The position numbers and the translations under genes were made by a program. Below the pieces are notes generated by a model that saw only the letters and a program-made list of their open reading frames with translations, searched no databases and was not told the DNA's origin. 55,646 bases of DNA, from NCBI GenBank assembly GCA_036514995.1, contig DATBWB010000058.1, positions 1-55,646 on the forward strand, in the 5' to 3' direction. Below, one piece after another: positions 24,873-34,515 of this stretch; the first letter of the stretch is position 1, and each line of letters opens with the position of its first letter. Source of the DNA: Candidatus Acidiferrales bacterium. GTDB lineage: Bacteria > Acidobacteriota > Terriglobia > Acidiferrales > DATBWB01.

Positions 24873-26120
24873 ATGACATACAGAGCCATTGTCATTTGTC
24901 TGGCCAGCTTGTTTTTTCCATCCGCCGCTTGGAGCCAGGGCTGCGTGGATTGTCACAAGAAGGTCACGCCCAACATCGTCTCTGACTGGCAACTGAGCAA
25001 GCACAGCCGGAGCGGGATTGACTGCTCGGTTTGCCATGGCGACCAACACCAGTCAGCCGAGGACGTTGCCAAAGCCCAAATTCCCACACCGGACACCTGC
25101 GCCGCTTGCCACGCGACTCAAGTGCAGCAATTCAAGGCAGGAAAACACGCGGCCGCGTGGGCGGCGATGAAAGCGATGCCGACGGCACACTGGCAGCCGA
25201 TGGCCTTGATGGAAGGGATGAAAGGGTGCGGGGGATGCCACAAGATCGGATTGAAGACCGAGGCGGAGATTCGAGATTTAAGGAAAAACGGCGCCGGCTT
25301 CGGCGTGGCCTCTTGCGATGCCTGTCATACCCGGCATATTTTCTCGCTTGTCGAGGCCCGGCAACCCCAGGCTTGTCAGACCTGCCACATGGGCTTCGAC
25401 CATCCTCAATGGGAAATGTACTCGTCTTCGAAACATGGCGTCCGATTCTTGCTGAAGCAAAGCAAGGTACTGCCCGAGACGGTTGCCGCGCCAACCTGCC
25501 AGACCTGCCACATGCAGGAAGGCAACCATGCGGTGCGAACGGCGTGGGGATTTCTCGCTGTGCGGCTGCCGCTGCCAGAGGACAAGCAATGGGCCGCCGA
25601 TCAGACGACCATCCTTCAGGGGCTTGGTGTGCTTGACCCTGACGGGAAACCAACCGCCCGGCTGGATGTGGTGAAGACGGCCGACGTGGCTCGGCTCACC
25701 CAGCAAGATTGGCAAAAAGAACGCGACAAGATGCTGAAGACCTGCCATCAATGTCATTCGGCGAATTTTGCCAAGGCGGAACTCGAAAAGGGCGACCAGA
25801 TGATCCGTGAAGCGGATCGTCTGCTGGCGGAAGCGATTCGCATCCTCGCTGATTTATACAAGGATGGCATCCTGCAAAAGCCGAAGAACTATGCTTATGC
25901 GTTCCCTGACTTGCTGACATTCCACGATGCGCCGACGGTCATTGAACAGAAACTGTTTGTGATGCACCTGGAGCATCGGATGAGAGCCTTCCAGGGGACC
26001 TTCCACGCCAACCCCGACTACGCCCTCTGGTATGGCTGGAGTGAAATGCAACGGGATTTGACGGAGATCAAAACCTTGGCGGAGGAACTGCGACGAAGGC
26101 ACAAGGAGAAAAAAGAGTAA
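24873..26120 (+). CDS. Octaheme cytochrome c, hydroxylamine oxidoreductase-like
   Basis: A 415-residue exported multiheme cytochrome. A signal peptide (residues 1-21, cut after AAWSQ-like sequence) is followed by eight CxxCH haem sites at about residues 24, 51, 76, 119, 148, 168, 209 and 291. The block CHMGFDHPQWEMYSSSKHG (171-189) and the CQTCHMQEGNHAVRTAWGF run are typical of the hydroxylamine oxidoreductase family. The family includes oxidative HAO (with a Tyr-crosslinked haem P460) and reductive octaheme enzymes. Tyrosines occur in the C-terminal PDYALWYGWSEMQ region, but whether one crosslinks cannot be judged. A GGAG site 8 bp upstream supports the ATG at 24873. No quinol or electron-partner gene is adjacent. 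Confidence 0.88.
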   Translation: MTYRAIVICLASLFFPSAAWSQGCVDCHKKVTPNIVSDWQLSKHSRSGIDCSVCHGDQHQSAEDVAKAQIPTPDTCAACHATQVQQFKAGKHAAAWAAMKAMPTAHWQPMALMEGMKGCGGCHKIGLKTEAEIRDLRKNGAGFGVASCDACHTRHIFSLVEARQPQACQTCHMGFDHPQWEMYSSSKHGVRFLLKQSKVLPETVAAPTCQTCHMQEGNHAVRTAWGFLAVRLPLPEDKQWAADQTTILQGLGVLDPDGKPTARLDVVKTADVARLTQQDWQKERDKMLKTCHQCHSANFAKAELEKGDQMIREADRLLAEAIRILADLYKDGILQKPKNYAYAFPDLLTFHDAPTVIEQKLFVMHLEHRMRAFQGTFHANPDYALWYGWSEMQRDLTEIKTLAEELRRRHKEKKE

Positions 26121-26291
26121 CCGAATAGAATGCGCTCGGATAGCGGCCACCGCTGGCTTTGGGGGGCACTCGGTTTACCCTGCGCAACTGCAGGCATCTT
26201 TCCTTTATCGGTTTCTATCCAATTATGGGTTTACGAAGCGATTCCGGAAGTCGCTGGCGTCCGGCAGCGACTCCAGTAAAATGCAAAGGTC

Positions 26292-27110
26292 ATGATCGTG
26301 CTGTTGTTGCTGGTGGTCTCGCTCGGCGCAGGCGAGGTCGAAGTTCCTCCCGCCTCGCTCGATTACGGGTACCGGTTGATGTACAACCTCGATTTTGCGA
26401 GAGCGCAAAAGGAATTCACACGGTGGCAGGAGGAGCATCAGGACGATCCCCTGGGCCCGGTCTCGGAGGCCGCTGGTTGGCTCTTTGCCGAGTTGAATCG
26501 CCTGGAGGCACTTGAGGCGCAATTCTTCATCAAGGACTCTTCCTTCGCAGCCAGGCGGAAACTCTCGCCCGACCCGGCTATTCGGACGCGCCTCGATGCC
26601 GCCTTGCAGCGCGCCGAGGATCGCGCCCGCCGGCGGCTCGAAAGCAATCCCAAAGACCTTGATGCTCTCTTTGCCATGACGCTTTCCGCCGGGTTGAAGG
26701 CGGATTACGCGGCCTTAATCGAAAAGCGCAACCTGGCTGCCTTGCGCTACACGCGCCAGGGGTCGTATTGGGCGGACAAACTTCTGGCTCTCGATCCGGG
26801 ATACTACGACGCCTACCTTGCCATGGGGATCGGCAGGTACATTGTCGGAAGCCAGCCGGCGCCTCTCCGCTGGTTGCTGCGCCTGGGCGGGTTTTCCGGC
26901 GACAAGCGGAAGGGGATTCAAGAGCTCGAACTGACAGCCCAACGGGGACGTTTTCTTGCGCCCTTTGCTCGCATCCTCCTGGCCATTGCTTATCTTCGCG
27001 AGAAGGACAAAACTCGCGCCCGGCAGTTGCTGACCGGGCTGCGCGACGAGTTTCCCGGCAACCCATTGTTTGCCCGCGAGCTCGGGCGTCTCGACCCTTC
27101 ACCACGTTGA
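26292..27110 (+). CDS. Exported TPR-like helical protein
   Basis: A 272-residue protein with a short hydrophobic leader (MIVLLLLVVSLGAG) that looks like a signal peptide, then helical repeats of tetratricopeptide character: YGYRLMYNLDFARAQKEFTRWQ, PKDLDALFAMTLSAGLKADY, GSYWADKLLALDPGYYDAYLAMGIGRYIVG and AKILLAIAYLREKDKTRARQLLTGL-like segments. Such proteins serve as scaffolds in periplasm or envelope. It starts 171 bp after the octaheme cytochrome gene and may or may not share its transcript. A GGGGG/CCCCC hairpin at about 27123-27145 follows its stop codon. Confidence 0.65.
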   Translation: MIVLLLLVVSLGAGEVEVPPASLDYGYRLMYNLDFARAQKEFTRWQEEHQDDPLGPVSEAAGWLFAELNRLEALEAQFFIKDSSFAARRKLSPDPAIRTRLDAALQRAEDRARRRLESNPKDLDALFAMTLSAGLKADYAALIEKRNLAALRYTRQGSYWADKLLALDPGYYDAYLAMGIGRYIVGSQPAPLRWLLRLGGFSGDKRKGIQELELTAQRGRFLAPFARILLAIAYLREKDKTRARQLLTGLRDEFPGNPLFARELGRLDPSPR

Positions 27111-27471
27111 GCATTGCTTCCCGGGGGCCGACGGCCGACCCCCTGGGCGGAAGCCCCGCGTTTGCCAACTCGTTCTCGGGATGACTCCCGCGACCCTTCG
27201 ACACGCTCTCAACAAGTTTTTTCTTATCAAGTACTTAAACACGCAATCTTTTGCTAGCGCGTCCGTCGGTCACAACCTATAATTTGCCTCTTTGGCTCGG
27301 CCCAGGGAGCAACCTGGAACGGCTTCTGTTGACTCCCATAATTGGAGGGGGATGCGCTCAGGAGTGAACGTTGTGCGGGGCGCCTCGGAAAAGCCGGAAC
27401 CAAGACTTGGCAGGCTGGACTGAGAATCTGCTTGTGTGCGGCATAGCCAATCTCGGATGGAAAGGGCGCGG
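27111..27471. other. Intergenic region with AT-rich promoter-like patch
   Basis: No gene is supported here. A hairpin-forming GC run near 27123-27145 follows the TPR gene. A TATAAT hexamer at 27278-27283 is a plausible -10 element for the LolA-like gene, but no well-spaced -35 is seen. Confidence 0.35.
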
Positions 27472-28200
27472 GTGAAACGGACCGTACTGTCGTGGTGCCT
27501 GTTTTTTGCCGTGACGCTTGCCGTGAGCCCCGATTCCATGGGGGCGGAAGGGGCGCAGACGAAGCCTGCCCGTCCGACAGGCGAGCCTGGCCTCACGCGC
27601 GAGAATGTCTTGAAACGCATGGCTGAGGCGGCTGACCACCTCAAGTCGCTCACCGCCAATATCGAGCGCACCAAGGTGACCGTGGTGGTGGACGATAAGT
27701 CCACTGAATCCGGCCAACTTTTCTATCGCAAGGACAACCGCCTGCGGATTGAGTTCTCAAAGCCAGACACGAAAATCATCCTCCTGAACGGGGATCGGGC
27801 GCAGATCTACACCCCCAAGATCAAGCAGGTCCAGGAATACGACCTATCCAAGCACCGTGGCTTGGTGGATGAATTGCTCTTGCTCGGCTTCGGCAAGTCG
27901 GCCAAGGAGCTACCAAAAGCCTACCTGGTCACGCTGATCGGGGAAACGGAGATGGATGGCCGCTCGGTGGCGCAACTGGAATTGACGCCGAAGTCGGATA
28001 AGCTCCGCGCCCAGATCAACAAGATTCATCTCTGGCTCGACATGGTCTCCTGGCTGCCGATTCATCAAAAGTTCTTCGAGGCCGGGGGCGATTACTTCGA
28101 AATTCACTACACCGAGGCCAAGTCCAACCTCAAGATCCCCGACTCCAAATTCGAGTTGAAACTCCCCAAAGACGTGACCCGCATCAAACCGCAGGTGTAA
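27472..28200 (+). CDS. LolA-like outer-membrane lipoprotein carrier family protein
   Basis: A protein of about 242 residues with a signal peptide (KRTVLSWCLFFAVTLAVSPDSMGA) and a LolA/outer-membrane lipoprotein-sorting domain: MAEAADHLKSLTANIERTK, SGQLFYRKDNRLRIEFSKPD, IILLNGDRAQIYTPKIKQVQEYD and a strand-rich C-terminal half ending in LKLPKDVTRIKPQV. LolA chaperones lipoproteins across the periplasm; the acidobacterial paralogues often have unknown cargo. A GTG at 27472 with GGAAAGG 6 bp upstream is preferred because it begins the signal peptide; in-frame starts also exist at 27436 and 27457. Confidence 0.75.
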   Translation: MKRTVLSWCLFFAVTLAVSPDSMGAEGAQTKPARPTGEPGLTRENVLKRMAEAADHLKSLTANIERTKVTVVVDDKSTESGQLFYRKDNRLRIEFSKPDTKIILLNGDRAQIYTPKIKQVQEYDLSKHRGLVDELLLLGFGKSAKELPKAYLVTLIGETEMDGRSVAQLELTPKSDKLRAQINKIHLWLDMVSWLPIHQKFFEAGGDYFEIHYTEAKSNLKIPDSKFELKLPKDVTRIKPQV

Positions 28201-28558
28201 CGGCACCTCCTGGCACCTCTCACGTTCCCGAATCGAATGGTAGCCCATGTGAAATCAGATAATTGCGGGTTTCACCCGACCAGGACATAGGGTGCCGCCA
28301 AGGTGGTCGCCTGACTGTTAAGTCTTTGCTTTTTAAAGGGATTTTTACCACGCTCGCCCCTCAAAATTCCCCATTCAGGCGTTTTGGATTGCAGCCCGGG
28401 TTAGGGTGCAACTAGACTGCCGGATTATTTCGCGCCCGATGACACCACTATCTGCCGCACGGAGGGAACTCCGTCCAGCCATAGCATATCTGAAACGGGA
28501 AGAACACGACTGCATACGGCGAGAAGCGAGCCGCTCGGCGGCTCGCAAGCCCACAGTA
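28201..28558. other. Intergenic region before radical SAM gene
   Basis: About 358 bp without a supported gene. GTGAAA and TTTCAC arms near 28249-28275 can pair into a hairpin after the LolA-like gene but have no T-run. A T-rich patch at about 28319-28348 could hold a promoter. The open frame that extends the radical SAM protein upstream to 28406 is Arg/Ser-rich and judged non-coding. Confidence 0.35.
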
Positions 28559-29647
<1,089 letters not shown>

Positions 29648-30054
29648 CCGAACCCGGCTCGCTCGATCCTGCCAGCGAAGATGCTGGCCCAATCGCTGCC
29701 CGACGAAACGTAAAATCTGTCGTGCAGCCCACTCCCCTCTTGCCTTGACAGCCAGCAGGAGTATAATCGCGGGCGTCATTCCGGGAGCTTGGGCGTTCCG
29801 ATCTAATCAAGCCATTGCCGCCCTTGTCGGGGTGGCCGGAATCGCAAGAGATCAGTCGTTGCCGTAGGAAGCAGGATTCCCTTCTAACGGCAGGAAGGCC
29901 ATTTTTGCTCTCGGTTCGCGTCCCTCGATTACCTGTGGGGTAAGACGGTGTTCTTGGTTCTGAGAACAAGAGTCGGAACCCACATCATCCCAGCCTGCCC
30001 GGCATCGTCGCCCGGCAGGAACGGACAGCACACTTTCAAGAAGGAGCCACAAGC
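29648..30054. other. Long leader region of TonB receptor gene
   Basis: About 400 bp with no supported gene. The promoter candidate at 29740-29767 implies a leader of about 280 nt. It holds at least two hairpins: one around TTCTTGG ... CAAGA (about 29951-29972) and one at about 29991-30016 with CCTGCC/GGCAGG arms, just before the AAGGAGCC ribosome-binding site. No known riboswitch class is recognised. Confidence 0.4.
29740..29767 (+). promoter_or_regulatory. Candidate sigma-70 promoter for TonB receptor
   Basis: TTGCCT (29740-29745) and a consensus TATAAT (29762-29767) are spaced by 16 bp. A TTGACA also overlaps at 29745-29750, but its 11 bp spacing is too short. The start of transcription would be near 29774. 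Confidence 0.5.
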
Positions 30055-33000
30055 ATGAAACGCAATTTGCTATTCGTTTGTCTGCTGGTATGGCTGCTGC
30101 CGGCCGCGTTGTTCGGCCAGGCGCAGGCGACCACCGGCGTGATCCAGGGCGAGGTGGTGGACCAATCGGGCGCTGTCGTGCCCGGGGCCACCGTTGAAGT
30201 AAGGAATCTGGACACCAACTTCACGAGAACCCTGAGCACCGACAACGACGGCCGATTTGTCTTTCTCCAGTTGCCTACAGGCCGCTATACGTTGACGGTC
30301 TCCAAGCAAGGCTTCTCCACCGTCGTCCAGGAGAACTTTAGCCTCACGGTTGGGCAGGCTATTGCCCTCTCTCTGACGATGAAGGTTTCACCGACTGCAG
30401 AACGCATCGTCGTCACCACCACACCCACCGTGGACACGATCAAGACGGAGGCCAGTTCCACATTGAACCAGACGACGGTGAGCACGACTCCCATCCTGGG
30501 GAGAAAATTTGAGGATCTGCTTACGTTGACGCCCGGGGTAAGCGTCGTGCAAGGACCGGACGGCGACGCAATTAACTTCGCCGGCCAGCGCGGGATTTTC
30601 AACAACATCAGCCTGGACGGCGGCGACTACAACAACGGCTTCTTTGGCGAGCAGATGGGCGGCCAGCGCGCCGCCATCGACATCACGCTGGAAGCGGTCA
30701 AGGAGTTTCAGGTGGTGGCGACCGGCGCTAACGCGGAGTTCGGACGCACGGCGGGCGGCGTCGTCAATGTCATCACCAGGTCGGGCACCAACGAAGTGCA
30801 CGGTAGCATTTTCCACTTTCAACGGCTGGAGGCCCTGAGCGCAGAAACCTCCGACGGCAAGCCGCTCAAGGATTTCCACCGGGAGCAGTTCGGCGCCACA
30901 GTGGGCGGGCCGGTCATCAAGGACAAGATGTTCCTCTTCGGGGCCGTCGAGCAGATCACCGCCAACCTCCAGCGGGCCAATTTGAGCGAGCCGCTCGGCT
31001 CCGCCTGCTCGAATCCGAACCCTGTGATCACGAATCCGGCCGACGAGGCCCTCATTAGCGGCAGCGCTGAATGCCAGCGCGTGGCGCTGATCAATTTCAT
31101 GCGAACGACTCGGAATCAGGAAGAGGGCCAGCCGGTCCGGCGCCCCGTTCACAACACTGCCGTCTTTGGTAGGTTCGACTGGAACGTCACGCCCAACAAT
31201 CAGTTGGCTGCTTCTTACAACTTTAACCGGTCCAACAAGATCAACGAGACGTTCGACGTTTCTACCTACGGCAACTCCGCCAACGGGATCGAAGGGCCGT
31301 CCAGGATTCAGGTGCTTAACTTCAACCTGTTCAGCACCGTGTCGGTAACAAAATTAAATGAAGCTCACTTCACCTATTCGCGAGAGGCGCGACCTCGCGC
31401 GGCGGTGGTTTCGAACGTGCCAGCCGACACGGCCATGGGCTTCGTCGACACCTTCCGGTTTGGACATCCCTTTTTCCTCAACCCCAAAATTGACGAACTG
31501 TTCTGGCGCACGCATCTCAAGGACAACTTCTCCATCATCTCCGGGAGGCACACCATCAAACTCGGCGGCGAGTGGATCCACAGCCGCAACGTGCAAGTCT
31601 TCCGCGGCTTCTTTGAGGGTCGCTACATCTTTGACACCGTCGCCGGTTTCCTTCGTTATGCCTCGCCGCAGACGCCCTCTGTGGCGGGCTTTGGCCCCAA
31701 CACGGCGAACTGTGCGGGCGGGGGCTATGGCGATTTTACGCTGCCCGTCTCCCCCACTAATTGCCCGACGGGATTCGCTACCGGCTTTGCCGCTGGCCCG
31801 CTGTTGCTCTTTCTTCAGGGCGCGGGCAGGACTGGACTAGCCACCGACGCCGCCGGCGCGTCCGACATCAAGAACGAAGAGCTCGCCTTGTTCATTCAAG
31901 ATAAGTGGCAAATCCGGCCCAACTTCACTTTGAACTACGGCTTGCGTTGGGAAGCCCAAATCTTCCCCGACCCGGTCGTGGCTCCGTCGGACACAGCTTA
32001 TGGGATGTTCCTAAGTGACCCGAACTTTCCCTCGGATGGCACCCTTCACAATCAGAAAAAGATGTTCCAACCCCGCGTTGGCTTTGCCTGGGATTTTTTG
32101 AACAACCGCAAATCGGTCTTGCGAGGGAGCTGGGGAATTTACAACGCCCGGCAAAACATGCTGACGCAGGTCGGCTCCATCACCACCAACGGCCTGCAAC
32201 AGCAGACAATTTTCACCAGCACGGATACCGCTAGGCTTGGGTTCACTTCGCCCACGCCGGCCTGGCCGGGCTTGGTGACCCCGACGGCGGGATCATGCGG
32301 CGCCAACCCGTTCCCGTGCTTCAGCGGAGTTCGGGTGTTCAGTAAGGACTACGCCAACCCGCGCATTTACACGAGCAACGTGGCCTTCGAGCAGGAGCTC
32401 TATCCCGACTGGGCGCTGTACGCGGATTTTACCTGGTCAAAAGGTGTTCACCTGACACGCTTCATCAATGTCAACCGGAGCGGTGTTTTCCTATTTGAAT
32501 TGGGCGAAGTGATGACGGCCAAGAGTGCCGGCAAAGCCCTCTACCGCGCCTTTACCATTGGAATGCGGAAGCGGTTCAGCCACGGCTTCCAAATGGAAGG
32601 GAACTATGTGTTCTCCAAAGACTTAGATGACGATTCCAACGAGCGCGACCCGTTCACCGATCGCTCCTTCGACCCCAGCAACCTCGGGTTGGATTACGCG
32701 CTGTCCGACCGCGACATCAAACACAAGTTCAATTTCTTTACGTACGCGGAACTGCCGTGGTCCTTCCAAGTCAACGTCCGGATGCAGGCGCGTTCCGCCC
32801 AGCCAATCACTCCGACCGTCCGCACCGCCACCAACCGCAACACCTTGCGCAAGAACAACGAGTTCTTCTCCTTCGATTGGCGTGTGCTCCGTCCCATCAG
32901 GTTGGGCGAGCGGTTCAAGTTGACTCCCATGATCGAGATGTTCAACACCTTCAACAATGACAACAACGTGAATCCGCTCATCACACCCGGGTTGTTCAAC

Positions 33001-33072
33001 TTCGACGGCTTCCTGCGGCAGGGCGTCGGCGATCCCCGACAGGTCCAGCTTGCAGTGAGGTTCGAGTTCTAG
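30055..33072 (+). CDS. Oar-type TonB-dependent receptor
   Basis: A 1005-residue outer-membrane protein. A signal peptide (residues 1-22, ending near LFGQAQA) precedes a carboxypeptidase-regulatory-like domain (about 24-105: GVIQGEVVDQSGAVVPGATV, TDNDGRFVFLQLPTGRYTL). A TonB plug (about 115-250, with GRKFEDLLTLTPGV and SGTNEVHGSIFHFQ) and a long beta-barrel with terminal FEF follow. This arrangement is strongly expanded in acidobacteria, where it is thought to import large organic substrates, possibly carbohydrates. No substrate-specific hydrolase or transporter is adjacent. The AAGGAG site is well placed. A perfect hairpin terminator follows. Confidence 0.92.
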   Translation: MKRNLLFVCLLVWLLPAALFGQAQATTGVIQGEVVDQSGAVVPGATVEVRNLDTNFTRTLSTDNDGRFVFLQLPTGRYTLTVSKQGFSTVVQENFSLTVGQAIALSLTMKVSPTAERIVVTTTPTVDTIKTEASSTLNQTTVSTTPILGRKFEDLLTLTPGVSVVQGPDGDAINFAGQRGIFNNISLDGGDYNNGFFGEQMGGQRAAIDITLEAVKEFQVVATGANAEFGRTAGGVVNVITRSGTNEVHGSIFHFQRLEALSAETSDGKPLKDFHREQFGATVGGPVIKDKMFLFGAVEQITANLQRANLSEPLGSACSNPNPVITNPADEALISGSAECQRVALINFMRTTRNQEEGQPVRRPVHNTAVFGRFDWNVTPNNQLAASYNFNRSNKINETFDVSTYGNSANGIEGPSRIQVLNFNLFSTVSVTKLNEAHFTYSREARPRAAVVSNVPADTAMGFVDTFRFGHPFFLNPKIDELFWRTHLKDNFSIISGRHTIKLGGEWIHSRNVQVFRGFFEGRYIFDTVAGFLRYASPQTPSVAGFGPNTANCAGGGYGDFTLPVSPTNCPTGFATGFAAGPLLLFLQGAGRTGLATDAAGASDIKNEELALFIQDKWQIRPNFTLNYGLRWEAQIFPDPVVAPSDTAYGMFLSDPNFPSDGTLHNQKKMFQPRVGFAWDFLNNRKSVLRGSWGIYNARQNMLTQVGSITTNGLQQQTIFTSTDTARLGFTSPTPAWPGLVTPTAGSCGANPFPCFSGVRVFSKDYANPRIYTSNVAFEQELYPDWALYADFTWSKGVHLTRFINVNRSGVFLFELGEVMTAKSAGKALYRAFTIGMRKRFSHGFQMEGNYVFSKDLDDDSNERDPFTDRSFDPSNLGLDYALSDRDIKHKFNFFTYAELPWSFQVNVRMQARSAQPITPTVRTATNRNTLRKNNEFFSFDWRVLRPIRLGERFKLTPMIEMFNTFNNDNNVNPLITPGLFNFDGFLRQGVGDPRQVQLAVRFEF

Positions 33073-33102
33073 CCCGAATAGCCGGTCGTTCAAATGCATT
33101 CT

Positions 33103-33135
33103 CACCCCGGCGGCTGAGGCCGCCGGGGTGACTTT
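33103..33135 (+). terminator. Rho-independent terminator after TonB receptor
   Basis: A perfect 12 bp stem (CACCCCGGCGGC, 33103-33114; GCCGCCGGGGTG, 33119-33130) with a TGAG loop is followed by ACTTTTT. It lies 31 bp after the receptor stop codon and is the strongest terminator in the window. Confidence 0.8.
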
Positions 33136-33152
33136 TTCTCGCGAGGAGTTCC

Positions 33153-33560
33153 ATGCCCAGGTCTCCCCGCCAGGTGGTGGAAGCCTGGTCGGCGGCCTTC
33201 AACCGTCAGGACGCGGACGCGCTGGCGGCGCTCTATGCAAGCGACGCGGTGAACTGGCAGGTGGCTGACCAGCCGCTCAAAGGCCGCGAGGCCATTCACG
33301 AGAGCTTCCGCGTGTTGTTCCGCGCTTTCCCCGACATGGGACACAGCCGCGTCAATCTTCTCGAAGAGGGGGAATGGGCGGCGCTGGAATGGGAAGGGTG
33401 GGGCACGCACCGCGGCGAATTTGCCGGCCGGCCGGCTTCGGGCCGCTCGTTCCGGTTGCGCGGCTGCGGATTCTTTCAAGTGCGCGACGGCCTGATTGTT
33501 TTTCAGCGAGGTTACTGGGACCGGGTCACCTGGTTCGGCCAGATCGGCATCGCCGTGTGA
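33153..33560 (+). CDS. NTF2/SnoaL-like protein
   Basis: A 135-residue single-domain protein of the SnoaL-like/NTF2 superfamily: VVEAWSAAFNRQDADALAALYASDAVNWQVADQPLKGREAI, then FRLRGCGFFQVRDGLIVFQRGYWDRVTWFGQIG. The cone-shaped fold binds small hydrophobic ligands; members include isomerases, hydratases and many of unknown function. The GAGGAG ribosome-binding site is 4 bp before the ATG. It follows the terminator of the TonB receptor, so it is likely its own unit. The cavity residues (Asp, Trp) are compatible with catalysis but do not identify a reaction. Confidence 0.75.
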   Translation: MPRSPRQVVEAWSAAFNRQDADALAALYASDAVNWQVADQPLKGREAIHESFRVLFRAFPDMGHSRVNLLEEGEWAALEWEGWGTHRGEFAGRPASGRSFRLRGCGFFQVRDGLIVFQRGYWDRVTWFGQIGIAV

Positions 33561-33618
33561 GGGCGTGGCGGCAGTGACTTCGACCGTCCAGCACTGAGAG
33601 CGTCTGTTGCTTCGCACG

Positions 33619-33696
33619 CGAAACACGAAACTCGAAAATCGAAATGGAAAGCCCGAGGTTCGAATTCGAGTTTCGGATTTCGAGTTTCGAATTTCG
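33619..33696. repeat. Long imperfect inverted repeat
   Basis: Two 26 bp arms, 33619-33644 and 33671-33696, match as inverted repeats at 22 of 26 positions, with a 26 bp loop. The arms are built of TTCGAAA/TTTCGA-like units. The element lies just upstream of the HAD phosphatase ATG (33745) and would fold into a strong hairpin in its leader. It resembles a dispersed intergenic element, but no second copy is in this window. Confidence 0.5.
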
Positions 33697-33744
33697 TTTG
33701 TGTTCTTCATCCCCCGCTCTTTGTTACCATCGTCGGCGGGAAGC

Positions 33745-34398
33745 ATGGGCATCGAGCCTCTGATTCGCGCGGTTGTGTTCGATTGGGACGGCACGCTGCT
33801 CGACTCCTATCATGCCGGCACTCACGCTTATCAGAACATGTTCGCCGCCTTCGGCAAGAGCTGCGACGAAGCGCGTCTCAAGCGAATCTATTCCCCCAAC
33901 TGGCACCTCGTTTACAAGAAAATGGGTATCGCCAGAAAAGATTGGCCCCGCGCCGACCGCCTCTGGCGGCAGCATTACCGGAGTCATTCCCCGGAACTTG
34001 TCCCGGCCGCCCGCGGCGTGCTCCAAACGCTTCACCTGCGCGGGTATCGCCTGGGGCTGATCACCAGCGGCAACCGTTCCCGTGTCCTTCGCGAGCTGAA
34101 GCGCTTTCGCCTGGACAAACTTTTTGAGGTGAAACTCTTCTGCGAACAGGGCGGCCGAAATAAGCCGGACCCGGCCGTGCTTCATCTTGCGCTGCGCCGG
34201 CTACGGGCAGCTCCGGGGGAGTGTGCTTACGTCGGCGACACCCCCGAAGACATCGAAATGGCCCGCCGCGCCGGCGTTCTCCCCATCGCCGTGTTTGGCC
34301 CTTATCCTACGCACGCGCGCCTGCGGCGTGCTCGAGCAAAGTACCTCCTCCAAGATCTCTCCGAAATCTTGCCAATCCTTGAGAAAAATAAGGGTTAA
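33745..34398 (+). CDS. HAD-superfamily phosphatase, phosphoglycolate phosphatase-like
   Basis: A 217-residue HAD hydrolase with all four motifs: motif I VFDWDGTLLDS near residue 11, motif II TSGN near residue 110, motif III lysine in NKPDP near residue 140, and motif IV VGDTPEDIEMARRAGV near residue 160. The alpha-helical cap lies between motifs I and II. The pattern is like Gph/PgmB-type phosphatases that act on small phosphorylated metabolites. The ATG at 33745 is preferred: upstream in-frame sequence translates the inverted repeat into low-complexity residues. Confidence 0.85.
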   Translation: MGIEPLIRAVVFDWDGTLLDSYHAGTHAYQNMFAAFGKSCDEARLKRIYSPNWHLVYKKMGIARKDWPRADRLWRQHYRSHSPELVPAARGVLQTLHLRGYRLGLITSGNRSRVLRELKRFRLDKLFEVKLFCEQGGRNKPDPAVLHLALRRLRAAPGECAYVGDTPEDIEMARRAGVLPIAVFGPYPTHARLRRARAKYLLQDLSEILPILEKNKG

Positions 34399-34515
34399 AA
34401 CCGGGGCCAAGCACGCGAGCAGTCAAGCTGGCCTGGAGGAAACCTTGGTCACGTGGGGCTACTCGTGTCATCCCGATCTCGATTGCATCGGCCGAATGCG
34501 GGCGAACCCGGACAA

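Noticed and set aside
29745-29767. TTGACA...TATAAT as the TonB receptor promoter
   Set aside because: The two hexamers are only 11 bp apart, too close for sigma-70; the overlapping TTGCCT with 16 bp spacing is preferred.
33655-33670. GGTTCGAATTC, resembling a tRNA T-loop
   Set aside because: No acceptor or anticodon arms can be built around it; it is the loop of a long inverted repeat.
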